A DNA stretch of 64,000 bases from Marinomonas profundi (GTDB lineage: Bacteria; Pseudomonadota; Gammaproteobacteria; Pseudomonadales; Marinomonadaceae): positions 1,622,578 through 1,686,577 of the forward strand of contig NZ_CP073013.1 in the NCBI RefSeq assembly GCF_020694005.1, in the 5' to 3' direction. The translations under genes were made by a program, and so were the position numbers. Positions within the stretch are counted from its first letter, which is position 1; every line of letters begins with the position of its first letter. Under the pieces are notes generated by a model. It was not told the origin of the DNA and did no database searches. It saw only the letters and a list, made by a program, of their open reading frames with translations. This document shows, piece by piece, positions 25,300-33,735 of this stretch.

Positions 25300-28200
25300 A
25301 TGTTTAAAGCGATTGAGGTGTTACAACCTACTTTCATTCAGCGTCCACTCAATGAATTGTGGCAGCTCATTTCCCCTCTTTATAATATGGACGAAGAGAA
25401 GTGGTTAAATGAGTTATTACCTTTGGCGAAACCCACCGAAGGCGAGCTAGAAAACCAAACCGATGCCGCTGCCAACTTGATTGCCGACGTTCGTAAAGAC
25501 GACGACAGCATGTCGATGATTGACGCCTTGCTATTGGAATACAGCTTAGACACCAAAGAAGGCATTTTGCTAATGTGTTTGGCCGAAGCCTTGATGCGCG
25601 TGCCAGACAAAGAAACCGCCGATGCTTTCATCAAAGACCGTTTAAGCGTGGCCGATTGGGCTTCTCACGCAAAAAATTCAGACTCTTTCTTCGTCAACGC
25701 CTCCACTTGGGGCTTATTGTTGACGGGTAAAATCGTCACGATGGACGAAAACAAAGACGGCACGCCAGCCAACTTGGTTAACCGCATGGTCAACCGTGTG
25801 TCTGAGCCGGTGATTCGCAAAGCGATGAACCAAGCGATGAAAATCATGGGGCATCAGTTCGTACTAGGCCGCAACATCACCGAAGCCTTGTCGCGTGGCA
25901 AAAGCTACCGTGACAAAGGTTACACCTACTCTTTCGACATGCTAGGGGAAGCCGCTCTAACCGCCGCCGATGCTGAAAAGTACCTAACCTCTTACCTGCA
26001 AGCGGTTGAGTCTGTCGGTAAAGATACTTACCATGAAAGCAAGAGCGGAAAAGTCCATCGCCCGACGATTTCTATCAAGCTGTCTGCCCTTCACCCGCGT
26101 TACGAAGTGGGTTGTGAAGAGCGCGTAATGACAGAATTGTTCGACAGCGTAAAAGGCTTAATTACAAAAGCCCGTTCGTTGAACGTCGGTATCACCATCG
26201 ACGCCGAAGAAGCGGATCGTTTAGAGCTGTCTTTGCATTTGTTTGAAAAACTTTACCGCGACGAATGCAGCAAAGGCTGGGGCTTATTTGGGCTTGTGGT
26301 TCAAGCTTATTCAAAACGCGCCCTGCCGGTTTTAGCTTGGTTGGCGGCGCTAGCAAAAGAGCAAGGCGATCGCATCCCTGTACGTCTTGTAAAAGGTGCT
26401 TACTGGGACTCGGAAATCAAGCTGTGCCAACAACGCGGCATCAATGGTTACCCAGTGTACACTCGCAAAGAATCCACCGACGTTTCCTACTTGGCTTGCG
26501 CTCATTTCTTATTGAGCGAACACACTCGTGCGAATATCTTCCCGCAGTTTGCCAGCCATAACGCGCATACTATCGCCACCATCAGCTGTCTCGCCACACA
26601 ATTGGGCGCGACCACAGAAGAATTCGAATTCCAACGTCTGCACGGTATGGGCGATGCGCTGTACAACCGTTTGATCAAAGACAGCGACATCTGCGTACGC
26701 ATTTACGCGCCAGTGGGCAGCCATAAAGACTTGCTTCCTTACTTGGTACGTCGTCTGCTAGAAAACGGCGCCAACAGCTCATTCGTACACCGTTTGATTG
26801 ATGCCAGCTATCCGATTTCTGAGTTGATTGGTCACCCAGTGACGACGCTGGAAAACCGTAAAACATTGGCGAATCCGCACATCAATCTACCTTCTGGGTT
26901 GTTTGACGACCGTAAGAACTCCTTTGGTCCGAACATCGAGATCCATTCTGAATGGACGCCTTTCAAAGCGAAAATCGATGTCTTCATGGGACAAGACACC
27001 CAGTGGCGAGCCTTCCCTATCGTCGGCGGCGAAAAAGTCGCAACAGGCCAAACACATGCGATTGAAAGCCCATACGATCACAGCCAAACCGCTGGCCAAA
27101 TTGACTGGGCAAACGCCGCGACCGTTACCAAGGCGATTGACCTTGCCGAAGCCGCTTTCCCCGCATGGTCAGCGCGTCCAGCAACGGAACGGGCAGATTG
27201 CCTAGATAAAATGGCCGACTTGATGGAAGAAAACTACGCAGAATTGATGGCGATTTGCCACCGTGAAGCGGGTAAAACCATCCAAGACAGCATAGACGAA
27301 GTGCGTGAAGCAGTGGATTTCTGTCGTTACTACGCGCAACAAGCCCGTAGCCATTTTGCCAATCCAACCCGCTACACCGATTTCCTAGGCGAAGAAAAAC
27401 AAGCCAAGCTAAACGGCCGTGGCGTGTTCACCTGCATCAGTCCATGGAACTTCCCCTTGGCGATCTTTACCGGTCAAGTGGTTGCCGCACTTGTCGTGGG
27501 CAACACCGTGGTGGCGAAACCGGCTGAGCAAACCAGCTTAATCGCTTTTCGCGCAGTAGAAATGCTACACCAAGCCGGTGTTCCAACCGATGTACTTCAC
27601 TTGTTACCAGGTGATGGCGCAACAGTCGGCGCGCCGCTGACGAGCGACAAACGCATTGCCGGTCTTGCCTTCACCGGCTCCACTGGTACCGCACAATTGA
27701 TCAACCGCACGCTTGCAGCGCGCGGCGTTGCCCCCGTGCCAGTGATTGCCGAAACCGGTGGTCAAAACGCCATGTTAGTGGATTCAACCTCGTTGCCAGA
27801 GCAAGTAGTACGTGATGCGGTACGTTCCGCCTTTGCCTCAGCGGGACAGCGTTGTTCTGCCTTACGCGTGCTATTTGTGCAAGCCGACATTGCCGATCGT
27901 GTTATTCCGATGATCAAAGGCGCCATGCAAGAACAATCGGTCGGTTTGCCTTATCTGCACAGCACTGATGTGGGTCCAGTGATCGATAAAAAAGCACAGA
28001 AAATGCTGCTCGATCACATCGAATACATGAAAGCGAATGGCAAACTGATCGCCCAAACGGCTTTACCTGACTTTGCTGAAAAAGGCACCTTCGTGGCACC
28101 TACCGCGTTTGAAATTGCCAGCATCGATCAGCTAACCGATGAGAAATTTGGCCCTATCCTGCACGTTGTACGTTACAAAGCACGCGACTTGGATAAGATC

Positions 28201-28437
28201 ATCGACACCATCAATCACTCAGGTTTTGGTTTGACCATGGGCGTTCACAGCCGTAACGAAACCACCTGCGCCCGTATTGCGAGTCGTGCCCGCGTGGGTA
28301 ACCTTTACATCAACCGCGACCAAGTCGGTGCTGTGGTTGGCGTTCAGCCTTTCGGTGGACAAGGTTTATCTGGCACAGGACCAAAAGCTGGCGGCCCACA
28401 TTACCTTCAACGCTTCGCCATTGAGCAAGACCTTTAA
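25300..28437 (+). CDS. putA: bifunctional proline dehydrogenase / P5C dehydrogenase PutA, catalytic core
   Basis: Oxidises proline to glutamate in two steps: FAD proline dehydrogenase, then NAD P5C dehydrogenase. Of 1045 residues, about 1-170 are the arm region, 190-480 the PRODH barrel (VRLVKGAYWDSEIK, FASHNAHTIATI), and 570-1040 the ALDH with Glu818 (ETGGQNA) and Cys852 (AGQRCSA), 34 residues apart as in active ALDHs. The N-terminal ribbon-helix-helix DNA-binding domain is absent, so it is not a self-repressor. The protein stops at the end of the ALDH (GTGPKAGGPHYLQRF), where long PutAs continue into a C-terminal domain; that domain appears to be the next gene. Confidence 0.95.
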   Translation: MFKAIEVLQPTFIQRPLNELWQLISPLYNMDEEKWLNELLPLAKPTEGELENQTDAAANLIADVRKDDDSMSMIDALLLEYSLDTKEGILLMCLAEALMRVPDKETADAFIKDRLSVADWASHAKNSDSFFVNASTWGLLLTGKIVTMDENKDGTPANLVNRMVNRVSEPVIRKAMNQAMKIMGHQFVLGRNITEALSRGKSYRDKGYTYSFDMLGEAALTAADAEKYLTSYLQAVESVGKDTYHESKSGKVHRPTISIKLSALHPRYEVGCEERVMTELFDSVKGLITKARSLNVGITIDAEEADRLELSLHLFEKLYRDECSKGWGLFGLVVQAYSKRALPVLAWLAALAKEQGDRIPVRLVKGAYWDSEIKLCQQRGINGYPVYTRKESTDVSYLACAHFLLSEHTRANIFPQFASHNAHTIATISCLATQLGATTEEFEFQRLHGMGDALYNRLIKDSDICVRIYAPVGSHKDLLPYLVRRLLENGANSSFVHRLIDASYPISELIGHPVTTLENRKTLANPHINLPSGLFDDRKNSFGPNIEIHSEWTPFKAKIDVFMGQDTQWRAFPIVGGEKVATGQTHAIESPYDHSQTAGQIDWANAATVTKAIDLAEAAFPAWSARPATERADCLDKMADLMEENYAELMAICHREAGKTIQDSIDEVREAVDFCRYYAQQARSHFANPTRYTDFLGEEKQAKLNGRGVFTCISPWNFPLAIFTGQVVAALVVGNTVVAKPAEQTSLIAFRAVEMLHQAGVPTDVLHLLPGDGATVGAPLTSDKRIAGLAFTGSTGTAQLINRTLAARGVAPVPVIAETGGQNAMLVDSTSLPEQVVRDAVRSAFASAGQRCSALRVLFVQADIADRVIPMIKGAMQEQSVGLPYLHSTDVGPVIDKKAQKMLLDHIEYMKANGKLIAQTALPDFAEKGTFVAPTAFEIASIDQLTDEKFGPILHVVRYKARDLDKIIDTINHSGFGLTMGVHSRNETTCARIASRARVGNLYINRDQVGAVVGVQPFGGQGLSGTGPKAGGPHYLQRFAIEQDL

Positions 28438-28451
28438 GGGGAGACATTATT

Positions 28452-29135
28452 ATGACAATCGTACAACCTATCCAAATTCAGGTCGCTCAAAAAATCTTCG
28501 AAGCATGGGACAAGCTAGGAGTGAATGGTCGTGCAGAAAAACTGCAAAAAGCCCTTAACGCTTTCCCTAACGAACAAGGAAAAATGGCCGCTTGGCAGAT
28601 CGATAACGCGAAAAAATCCATTGCCGAAACCCGCGTCATGCCTGGGCCAACCGGTGAACGCAACGAGCTATCGAACCAAGGTCGTGGCGTGTTTCTTTGC
28701 CTGTCTTTTGTTGAAGGCGATAAAGCCAACATCGGCTTAGTCGGCCAAGTATTTGCTGCGCTTATTGCGGGTAACCCAGTGATTACTGTTGGTCCAATAG
28801 GCCAAGAAATCATGGACATGATTTCGCCCTTCGTCGCCGAAGGCGTTATTCAAAATATTGCTGAATCCGCACAAGATTCGTTGATCGAAGCTGACCACCT
28901 TGCGGGCATCGCAACACTTTGCGACGCCATGCAAGCTCAATTGCTCAGCCAACGTCTTGCAGCGAAAAGCGGTCTAATTTGTCAATTGATTGAAGAAACG
29001 GATGCAGAAACGTTAAGTGTGATTGCCAAACCGCACTACGTTCTTCGTTTTGTCACTGAACGCACCGTGTCTAACAACACCACCGCCATCGGCGGCAACG
29101 CAACCCTACTTGAATTGGGCAGCATGAACGACTAA
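28452..29135 (+). CDS. detached PutA C-terminal ALDH-superfamily domain protein
   Basis: 227 residues, 14 bases after putA, with GGGGAGA before its ATG. It looks like the C-terminal ALDH-superfamily (Rossmann-like) domain of long PutA proteins: GRGVFLCLSFVEGDKANIGLVGQVFAALIAGNPVI mirrors an ALDH nucleotide fold, but there is no catalytic Cys-Glu pair. Its end, ERTVSNNTTAIGGNATLLEL, matches the conserved C-terminal motif of PutA (E. coli ends with a similar VSVNTAAAGGNASL). In long PutAs this domain covers the tunnel between active sites. It probably binds PutA in trans. Being in a different frame with its own ribosome site, it is a separate gene, not a sequencing error. Confidence 0.8.
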   Translation: MTIVQPIQIQVAQKIFEAWDKLGVNGRAEKLQKALNAFPNEQGKMAAWQIDNAKKSIAETRVMPGPTGERNELSNQGRGVFLCLSFVEGDKANIGLVGQVFAALIAGNPVITVGPIGQEIMDMISPFVAEGVIQNIAESAQDSLIEADHLAGIATLCDAMQAQLLSQRLAAKSGLICQLIEETDAETLSVIAKPHYVLRFVTERTVSNNTTAIGGNATLLELGSMND

Positions 29136-29164
29136 TTCAACACACATAATCAATCCGTAAAAAT

Positions 29165-29203
29165 AAAAAACCTCTTTGTGAACAATGCACAAAGAGGTTT
29201 TTT
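29165..29203. terminator. bidirectional rho-independent terminator
   Basis: A ten-base-pair stem CCTCTTTGTG / CACAAAGAGG with a seven-base loop, flanked by six A on the left and six T on the right. It ends the putA operon on the plus strand and the solute-binding protein genes on the minus strand. Confidence 0.93.
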
Positions 29204-29230
29204 CATTTCCGTACAATAACGTTTTAAACG

Positions 29231-30343
29231 TTACTCGAGCGCTCGGGCATTGATAAACGCACGTTCTGAGACGTCATGCCATTCGCTGACTGAGCCTAAG
29301 AAGCTTTTTAAAGAGTCGTACACTTTCCGACTTTGTGGGTCGTTGGCGGCGATTTCTTCTAGCACTTCATAAGAGGCTTGTTTCAAGGCGATTAGCAGAT
29401 CCTGAGGGAAAGGTTTCAGCATCACGTTATGCTCGTTTACTAGGGTTTGCAGGGCTGCGTTATTACGCGCGGTAAATTCGTTCAGCATCGCCAAGTTTGC
29501 TTGTTGAACCGCAGAACGCACAATGGCTTTTAGATCCTTTGGTAAGGCGTCAAAAGCGTCTTTATTGAAAATCGCTTCGACCGCTGAACCTGGCTCATGC
29601 CAACCTGGGTAATAGTAGTATTTCGCGGCTTTGTATAAACCAAACGCCAAGTCGTTGTACGGCCCAACCCATTCTGTGGCATCGATGGTGCCCGTTTGTA
29701 ATGCGGTGAACACTTCGCTAACGGGCAAGTTTATTGATGACGCACCCACTTTTTCTAAGACTTCGCCGCCTAATCCTGGCATACGAATTTTCAAGCCTTG
29801 GAAATCGGCCAGCGAGTTAATCTCTTTATTAAACCAGCCGCCCATTTGCACACCCGCATTGCCGGCCACCATAGGGATTAAGTTAAACGGCGCGTAAATT
29901 TCTTCCCACAGGGCTAAACCACCGCCCTCTGCAATCCAAGCATTAAACTCTTGCGCGTTTAAACCAAAAGGCACGGTAGAGAAAAACTGTGCCGCCGATA
30001 CTTTGCCTTTCCAGTAATAAGCGGTGCCATGGCCCATTTGTGCCGTACCACGAGACACCGCGTCAAACACTTCCAAGGCAGGGACTAATTCGCCTGCCGC
30101 ATAGACTTTAATGTCCAAGCGACCGTTCGACATTTCTTTAATATTGTCAGCCAAGACTTGTGCACCCGTGCCCATTCCAGGCGCATTTTTCGGCCAAGTA
30201 GTGACCATTTTCCACTCAATGGTTTCGACCTTCTGCTCAACTTTAGCTGTGCTTTCTGGCTCTTCCGAACCACCACAGGCAACCAATAGAGCCGTCGCCA
30301 TGCTGACAAGCGCCCACTTGCCCGATGCTTTTATTTTATTCAT
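29231..30343 (-). CDS. TRAP transporter solute-binding lipoprotein (DctP family), copy 1
   Basis: 370-residue binding protein of the mannitol/chloroaromatic (COG4663-like) TRAP subgroup. A lipobox LLVACGG (Cys23) predicts a membrane-anchored lipoprotein. Ligand-pocket landmarks include WKMVTTWPKN at the start of the mature part, AAGELVPALEVFDAVSRGT, LKIRMPGLGGEV with the conserved Arg for carboxylates, and QTGTIDATEWVGPYND. It is a close paralogue of the gene just upstream. It probably serves the dctQM permease encoded at 21-23 kb; the ligand is unknown. Confidence 0.88.
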   Translation of the reverse strand: MNKIKASGKWALVSMATALLVACGGSEEPESTAKVEQKVETIEWKMVTTWPKNAPGMGTGAQVLADNIKEMSNGRLDIKVYAAGELVPALEVFDAVSRGTAQMGHGTAYYWKGKVSAAQFFSTVPFGLNAQEFNAWIAEGGGLALWEEIYAPFNLIPMVAGNAGVQMGGWFNKEINSLADFQGLKIRMPGLGGEVLEKVGASSINLPVSEVFTALQTGTIDATEWVGPYNDLAFGLYKAAKYYYYPGWHEPGSAVEAIFNKDAFDALPKDLKAIVRSAVQQANLAMLNEFTARNNAALQTLVNEHNVMLKPFPQDLLIALKQASYEVLEEIAANDPQSRKVYDSLKSFLGSVSEWHDVSERAFINARALE

Positions 30344-30396
30344 TGGTTTTATCCCTTAATAAACAAGTCATTTATGATTCCCTAAAGACGATAAAA

Positions 30397-30428
30397 TAAG
30401 CCCCACTATCCACACATAATAGGGCTTA
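30397..30428 (-). terminator. weak stem-loop between the two binding-protein genes
   Basis: Seven-base-pair stem TAAGCCC / GGGCTTA with a long loop and no T-run. It could cause attenuation or stabilise the upstream message; confidence is low. Confidence 0.4.
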
Positions 30429-30462
30429 CAGGTCGCTGTTTAATTATCTTAAAAGACGCAGA

Positions 30463-31575
30463 TTAATCATTGGCTCGAGCGTTAATAAACGCTCGTTCCG
30501 AAATATCATGCCATTGGCTCACTGACGCTAAAAAGCGTTTAAAGGAGTCATAGACTTTCTGGCTCATAGGATCATTAGCCGCCACTTCGTCTAGCGTTTC
30601 ATAAGAAGCCACTTTCAACGCTTCTAAAAGGTCTTTCGGAAACTCTTTCAAAATAACATTATGATCGTTGACTAACGTCGTCAAAGCCGCATCATTACGG
30701 GCGGTAAATTCGCTTAACATCGCCAAATTTGCCTGTTGTGTCGCCGAACGTACAATCTCTTGCAAATCAACCGGAAGCGCATTGAAGGCGGCTTTGTTGT
30801 ACAGTGCTTCAACCCCAGAACCCGGCTCTTGCCAACCTGGGTAATAATAGTATTTCGCCGCTTTATACAGGCCAAACGCTAAATCGTTATAAGGGCCGAC
30901 CCATTCCGTGGCATCAATCGTGCCGGTTTGCAAAGCCGTGAAAATCTCGCTACCCGGTAGATTGACCGTCACCGCACCGACTTTTTTCAATACTTCGCCA
31001 CCCAAGCCAGGCATGCGCATTTTAAGGCCTTGGAAATCGGCCAGAGAGTTAATCTCTTTATTAAACCAGCCACCCATTTGCGCGCCAGTGTTACCGGCTG
31101 CCATCGGGATAATATTAAAAGGCGCGTAGACTTCTTCCCACAGTTGTAAGCCACCACCGTATTCAAGCCACGCATTGAATTCTTGCGCCGTCATACCAAA
31201 AGGAATAGAAGAAAAAAACTGCACCGCTGGAGCCTTACCTTTCCAGTAATACGCCGTGCTGTGACCCATTTCTGCCGTACCACGAGACACCGCATCAAAC
31301 ACTTCTAAAGCCGGCACCAATTCACCTGCGGCGTAGACTTTGACTTCCAATCGGCCATCAGACATTTTGGTGATATTTTTCGCTAACTGCTCCGCGCTGG
31401 TCCCTAAACCAGGGTAGTTTTTTGGCCAAGTGGTGACCATCTTCCACTGAATTGTCTCCGCTTTTTTGGCAACGACTGCGGTTTCTTCTGCTTTCTCTGA
31501 ACCGCCACAAGCCGCCAAAGACAACGCCAACAAACCAGCGAACGCCAATTTGCCCAATACCATTAAATTACGCAT
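30463..31575 (-). CDS. TRAP transporter solute-binding lipoprotein (DctP family), copy 2
   Basis: 370 residues, the same length as copy 1 and co-linear with it without gaps, with a lipobox LSLAACGG (Cys23). It keeps WKMVTTWPKN, AAGELVPALEVFDAVSRGT, LKMRMPGLGGEV and the GTIDATEWVGPYND block. Differences concentrate near the lipid anchor and at scattered surface positions, with a few near the pocket (for example VTVNLPGSEIF against SSINLPVSEVF). The pair arose by tandem duplication. It is transcribed first of the two, with no permease gene attached. Confidence 0.88.
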   Translation of the reverse strand: MRNLMVLGKLAFAGLLALSLAACGGSEKAEETAVVAKKAETIQWKMVTTWPKNYPGLGTSAEQLAKNITKMSDGRLEVKVYAAGELVPALEVFDAVSRGTAEMGHSTAYYWKGKAPAVQFFSSIPFGMTAQEFNAWLEYGGGLQLWEEVYAPFNIIPMAAGNTGAQMGGWFNKEINSLADFQGLKMRMPGLGGEVLKKVGAVTVNLPGSEIFTALQTGTIDATEWVGPYNDLAFGLYKAAKYYYYPGWQEPGSGVEALYNKAAFNALPVDLQEIVRSATQQANLAMLSEFTARNDAALTTLVNDHNVILKEFPKDLLEALKVASYETLDEVAANDPMSQKVYDSFKRFLASVSQWHDISERAFINARAND

Positions 31576-31773
31576 TATTTTCCCTCAGAGAGCCCATTAC
31601 TTAAGTTTGGTAAAAGCAGCATGGAGGCCACTTATCATTGTGCTTTTATTATAATCAGATAAAAAATTGCCCTTTTTTATGCGTAATACATCAAAAAGGG
31701 CAAATGATAATAAGAATTGCCGTAATTTTGCTCAACCCTTTTTTGCAATTTATTTTTTGTTATCTCGCGTCAT

Positions 31774-32844
31774 CTACTTGCTTAGCGACAGTGGCGGCGA
31801 GTAACTCCAAGACATACGTTGACCACTTTCGGCCGATTGCTCAGCCAAGCATAGTAAATAAATTAACTGACAAGCTTGCTCCATCGGTACTGGTGCCTCG
31901 CTTTTACCCAAAATCGCATCGCGTAATTGGCCATAAAACGCCGCGTATTCACCTTGCGTCGACGCTTCTTGAATGGCTTCAATATTGTCTTGAGTATGGG
32001 CGACAAAGCGCGTATTACGCTGCTGAACCGCTTGAGAAGGAAAGCCCTCTTGCCACGGCATTTGTCCTGCACGCAACGCCTCCTCTTGCGGATCCAACCC
32101 CACACATTGCCAACTGCCTTGGGTGAATCGAGCATTAAAACGACGCATATCGCCCGCTTCAAACGGCGTCGACGCTAAGCGAATACGCTTATCGTCATAA
32201 CCCAACTCCATCTCAAACCAATCATGGGTTTGACTGCCGTCACGCAACTTATCAATACTGGCATGCAGCCACTTTGGCGGGCCAAATAAACACAACGCCT
32301 GATCCAAAATATGCGGCCCTAAATCCCAGAAAATCCCCGTGCCGACTCCCGGCTCTTCACGCCAACGCGCTTGCGCTGTCGGACGAAAGCGATCAAAACG
32401 AGAATCTAAATGCTTCAACTCGCCCAACTCACCACTTTCAACCAAGGCTTTAAGACGCAAAAAATCGCCATCAAAACGACGATTCTGATACACACAAAAC
32501 ACCAAACCTTTTTGCTTCGCAAGAGTACACAAGGCTTCTATCTGAGTCAGACTGGTAACAGACGGTTTTTCCAACAACACATGCTTACCGTTTTCCAACG
32601 CCTGCTTCGCCTGATCAAAATGCAACGCATTCGGCGTAGTAATCACCACCAAATCCACATCCGACGCCGCAAACACAGATTCAGCAGACGACACCACCGA
32701 CACATCGGGTAAAACCGCCCTCACCTCATCCACTTTTGAGCTGCAAACATACGCCATCGTCATACCTGGATCATTCACCACAAACGGCGCGTGAAACACC
32801 CGGCCAGACAAACCAAAACCGATCAAACCCACACGAATCGACAT
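31774..32844 (-). CDS. Gfo/Idh/MocA-family NAD(P)-dependent oxidoreductase
   Basis: About 356 residues. The N-terminal Rossmann fold begins VGLIGFGLSGRVFHAPF, followed by the EKPSVTS motif whose Lys is conserved in the family, and a C-terminal alpha/beta substrate domain with GTGIFWDLGPHILDQAL (general-acid Asp/His pair). The length and the RVFHAPF motif resemble the YdgJ/YhhX subgroup. The start at 32844 follows AAGGAG; the frame runs 24 codons further without a ribosome site. Single gene; the sugar or polyol substrate is unknown. Confidence 0.85.
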   Translation of the reverse strand: MSIRVGLIGFGLSGRVFHAPFVVNDPGMTMAYVCSSKVDEVRAVLPDVSVVSSAESVFAASDVDLVVITTPNALHFDQAKQALENGKHVLLEKPSVTSLTQIEALCTLAKQKGLVFCVYQNRRFDGDFLRLKALVESGELGELKHLDSRFDRFRPTAQARWREEPGVGTGIFWDLGPHILDQALCLFGPPKWLHASIDKLRDGSQTHDWFEMELGYDDKRIRLASTPFEAGDMRRFNARFTQGSWQCVGLDPQEEALRAGQMPWQEGFPSQAVQQRNTRFVAHTQDNIEAIQEASTQGEYAAFYGQLRDAILGKSEAPVPMEQACQLIYLLCLAEQSAESGQRMSWSYSPPLSLSK

Positions 32845-32995
32845 ACTCTTACTCCTTTCAAGCCAAATACTTACAACTCTAAATAGTTTACAAGCAATTG
32901 AAAAAAAATGCTGCAATTAAAAAAATACGATCTAAACTAGACTGTATTACAATGTATTTTCTGTAGTGTGAATTTTGAATGAGAGTATAAATTAT

Positions 32996-33265
32996 ATGAG
33001 TGTCACGACAGTAAGACTACAAAATGATACTGAGCAGCGCTTAGAGATAATTGCCAACAAACTACAACGCAGCAAAGGCTGGATAATCAATCAGGCTCTA
33101 GTTGAATACCTTGAAAAACAGCAATTAGAACAAGAACGCTGGCAACAAACTCTAGAAGCAATGGAATCCGCTGCACAAGGAAGAGTAGTCGCGGGCGAAG
33201 AGGTCCATGAATGGCTAAACAGCTGGGGAAGCAAAAACGAGCTGGAAGCTCCTAAGGTAAAATAA
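32996..33265 (+). CDS. ribbon-helix-helix antitoxin of a ParE-type toxin-antitoxin pair
   Basis: 89 residues. The N-terminal ribbon-helix-helix (TVRLQNDTEQRLEIIANKLQRSK, then GWIINQALVEYLEK) is the DNA-binding dimer fold of CopG/ParD-type antitoxins that repress their own operon; the C-terminal helix-rich tail (about 50-89) should wrap the toxin. The start is ATG at 32996; a TTG seven codons up is in frame but less likely. The stop overlaps the toxin ATG by one base (TAATG), the standard coupling. Confidence 0.88.
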   Translation: MSVTTVRLQNDTEQRLEIIANKLQRSKGWIINQALVEYLEKQQLEQERWQQTLEAMESAAQGRVVAGEEVHEWLNSWGSKNELEAPKVK

Positions 33266-33546
33266 TGAAACTGATCTACACGGAAGGTGCCATCAAGGAT
33301 TTAAAGCGGCTACGAGAATTTATCGACAAACACAACCCAAATGCAGCGTTACGAATAGCAAAAGAGCTCATTAATAAAATAAACCTACTCGTGGATTTTC
33401 CTCATGTTGGGACTACCGTTAAATTAGCACCGTCGCCAGAAACCGTCAGGGATATGGTATTTGGCAACTATATTGTACGTTATTCCATTCACAACGAAAC
33501 AATCATGGTACTTCGTATTTGGCATGGACTTGAGGGTGAACGTTAG
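33265..33546 (+). CDS. ParE/RelE-family toxin
   Basis: 93 residues of the ParE/RelE fold: IYTEGAIKDLKRLREFI, AALRIAKELINKINLLVDFPHVG, then VRDMVFGNYIVRYSIHNETIMVLRIWHG. The FPHVGT and YIVRY motifs are typical of the plasmid stabilisation group. ParE toxins inhibit gyrase whereas RelE toxins cleave mRNA on ribosomes; sequence alone does not decide. The pair sits between minus-strand housekeeping genes on the opposite strand, which suggests a transferred cassette. Confidence 0.88.
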   Translation: MKLIYTEGAIKDLKRLREFIDKHNPNAALRIAKELINKINLLVDFPHVGTTVKLAPSPETVRDMVFGNYIVRYSIHNETIMVLRIWHGLEGER

Positions 33547-33602
33547 CAATCACAACTCCAAAACGATAAGCAGAGCATTAAATAAGTCAGCTTCGCCTTA
33601 TC

Positions 33603-33717
33603 CCTGCCGACGCGCTTTGCTTGAAGGGCAAATGCAAAAGTTATAAAGGTAAGCTGATTCTTAATTCCTGCTGACGCGCTGAGCCTGCGAAGCAGGCGCA
33701 AAGGAATAAGAATCAGC
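33603..33717. repeat. REP-like palindromic elements between the toxin gene and uvrD
   Basis: Two related units share CCTGCYGACGCGCT (33604-33617 and 33668-33681). The second forms a large hairpin: outer arms GCTGATTCTTA-TTCC (33653-33668) and GGAATAAGAATCAGC (33703-33717), inner arms GCCTGC / GCAGGC (33683-33688, 33692-33697) with a GAA loop. It lies at the convergent ends of the toxin and uvrD genes and may end both transcripts. Confidence 0.65.
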
Positions 33718-33735
33718 GTCCTTTTTACCGAAGAG

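Noticed and set aside
33543..33720. Possible integron attC site after the toxin gene
   Set aside because: The palindromes do not carry the RYYYAAC / GTTRRRY end motifs in the right places, and no array of cassettes or integrase is present.
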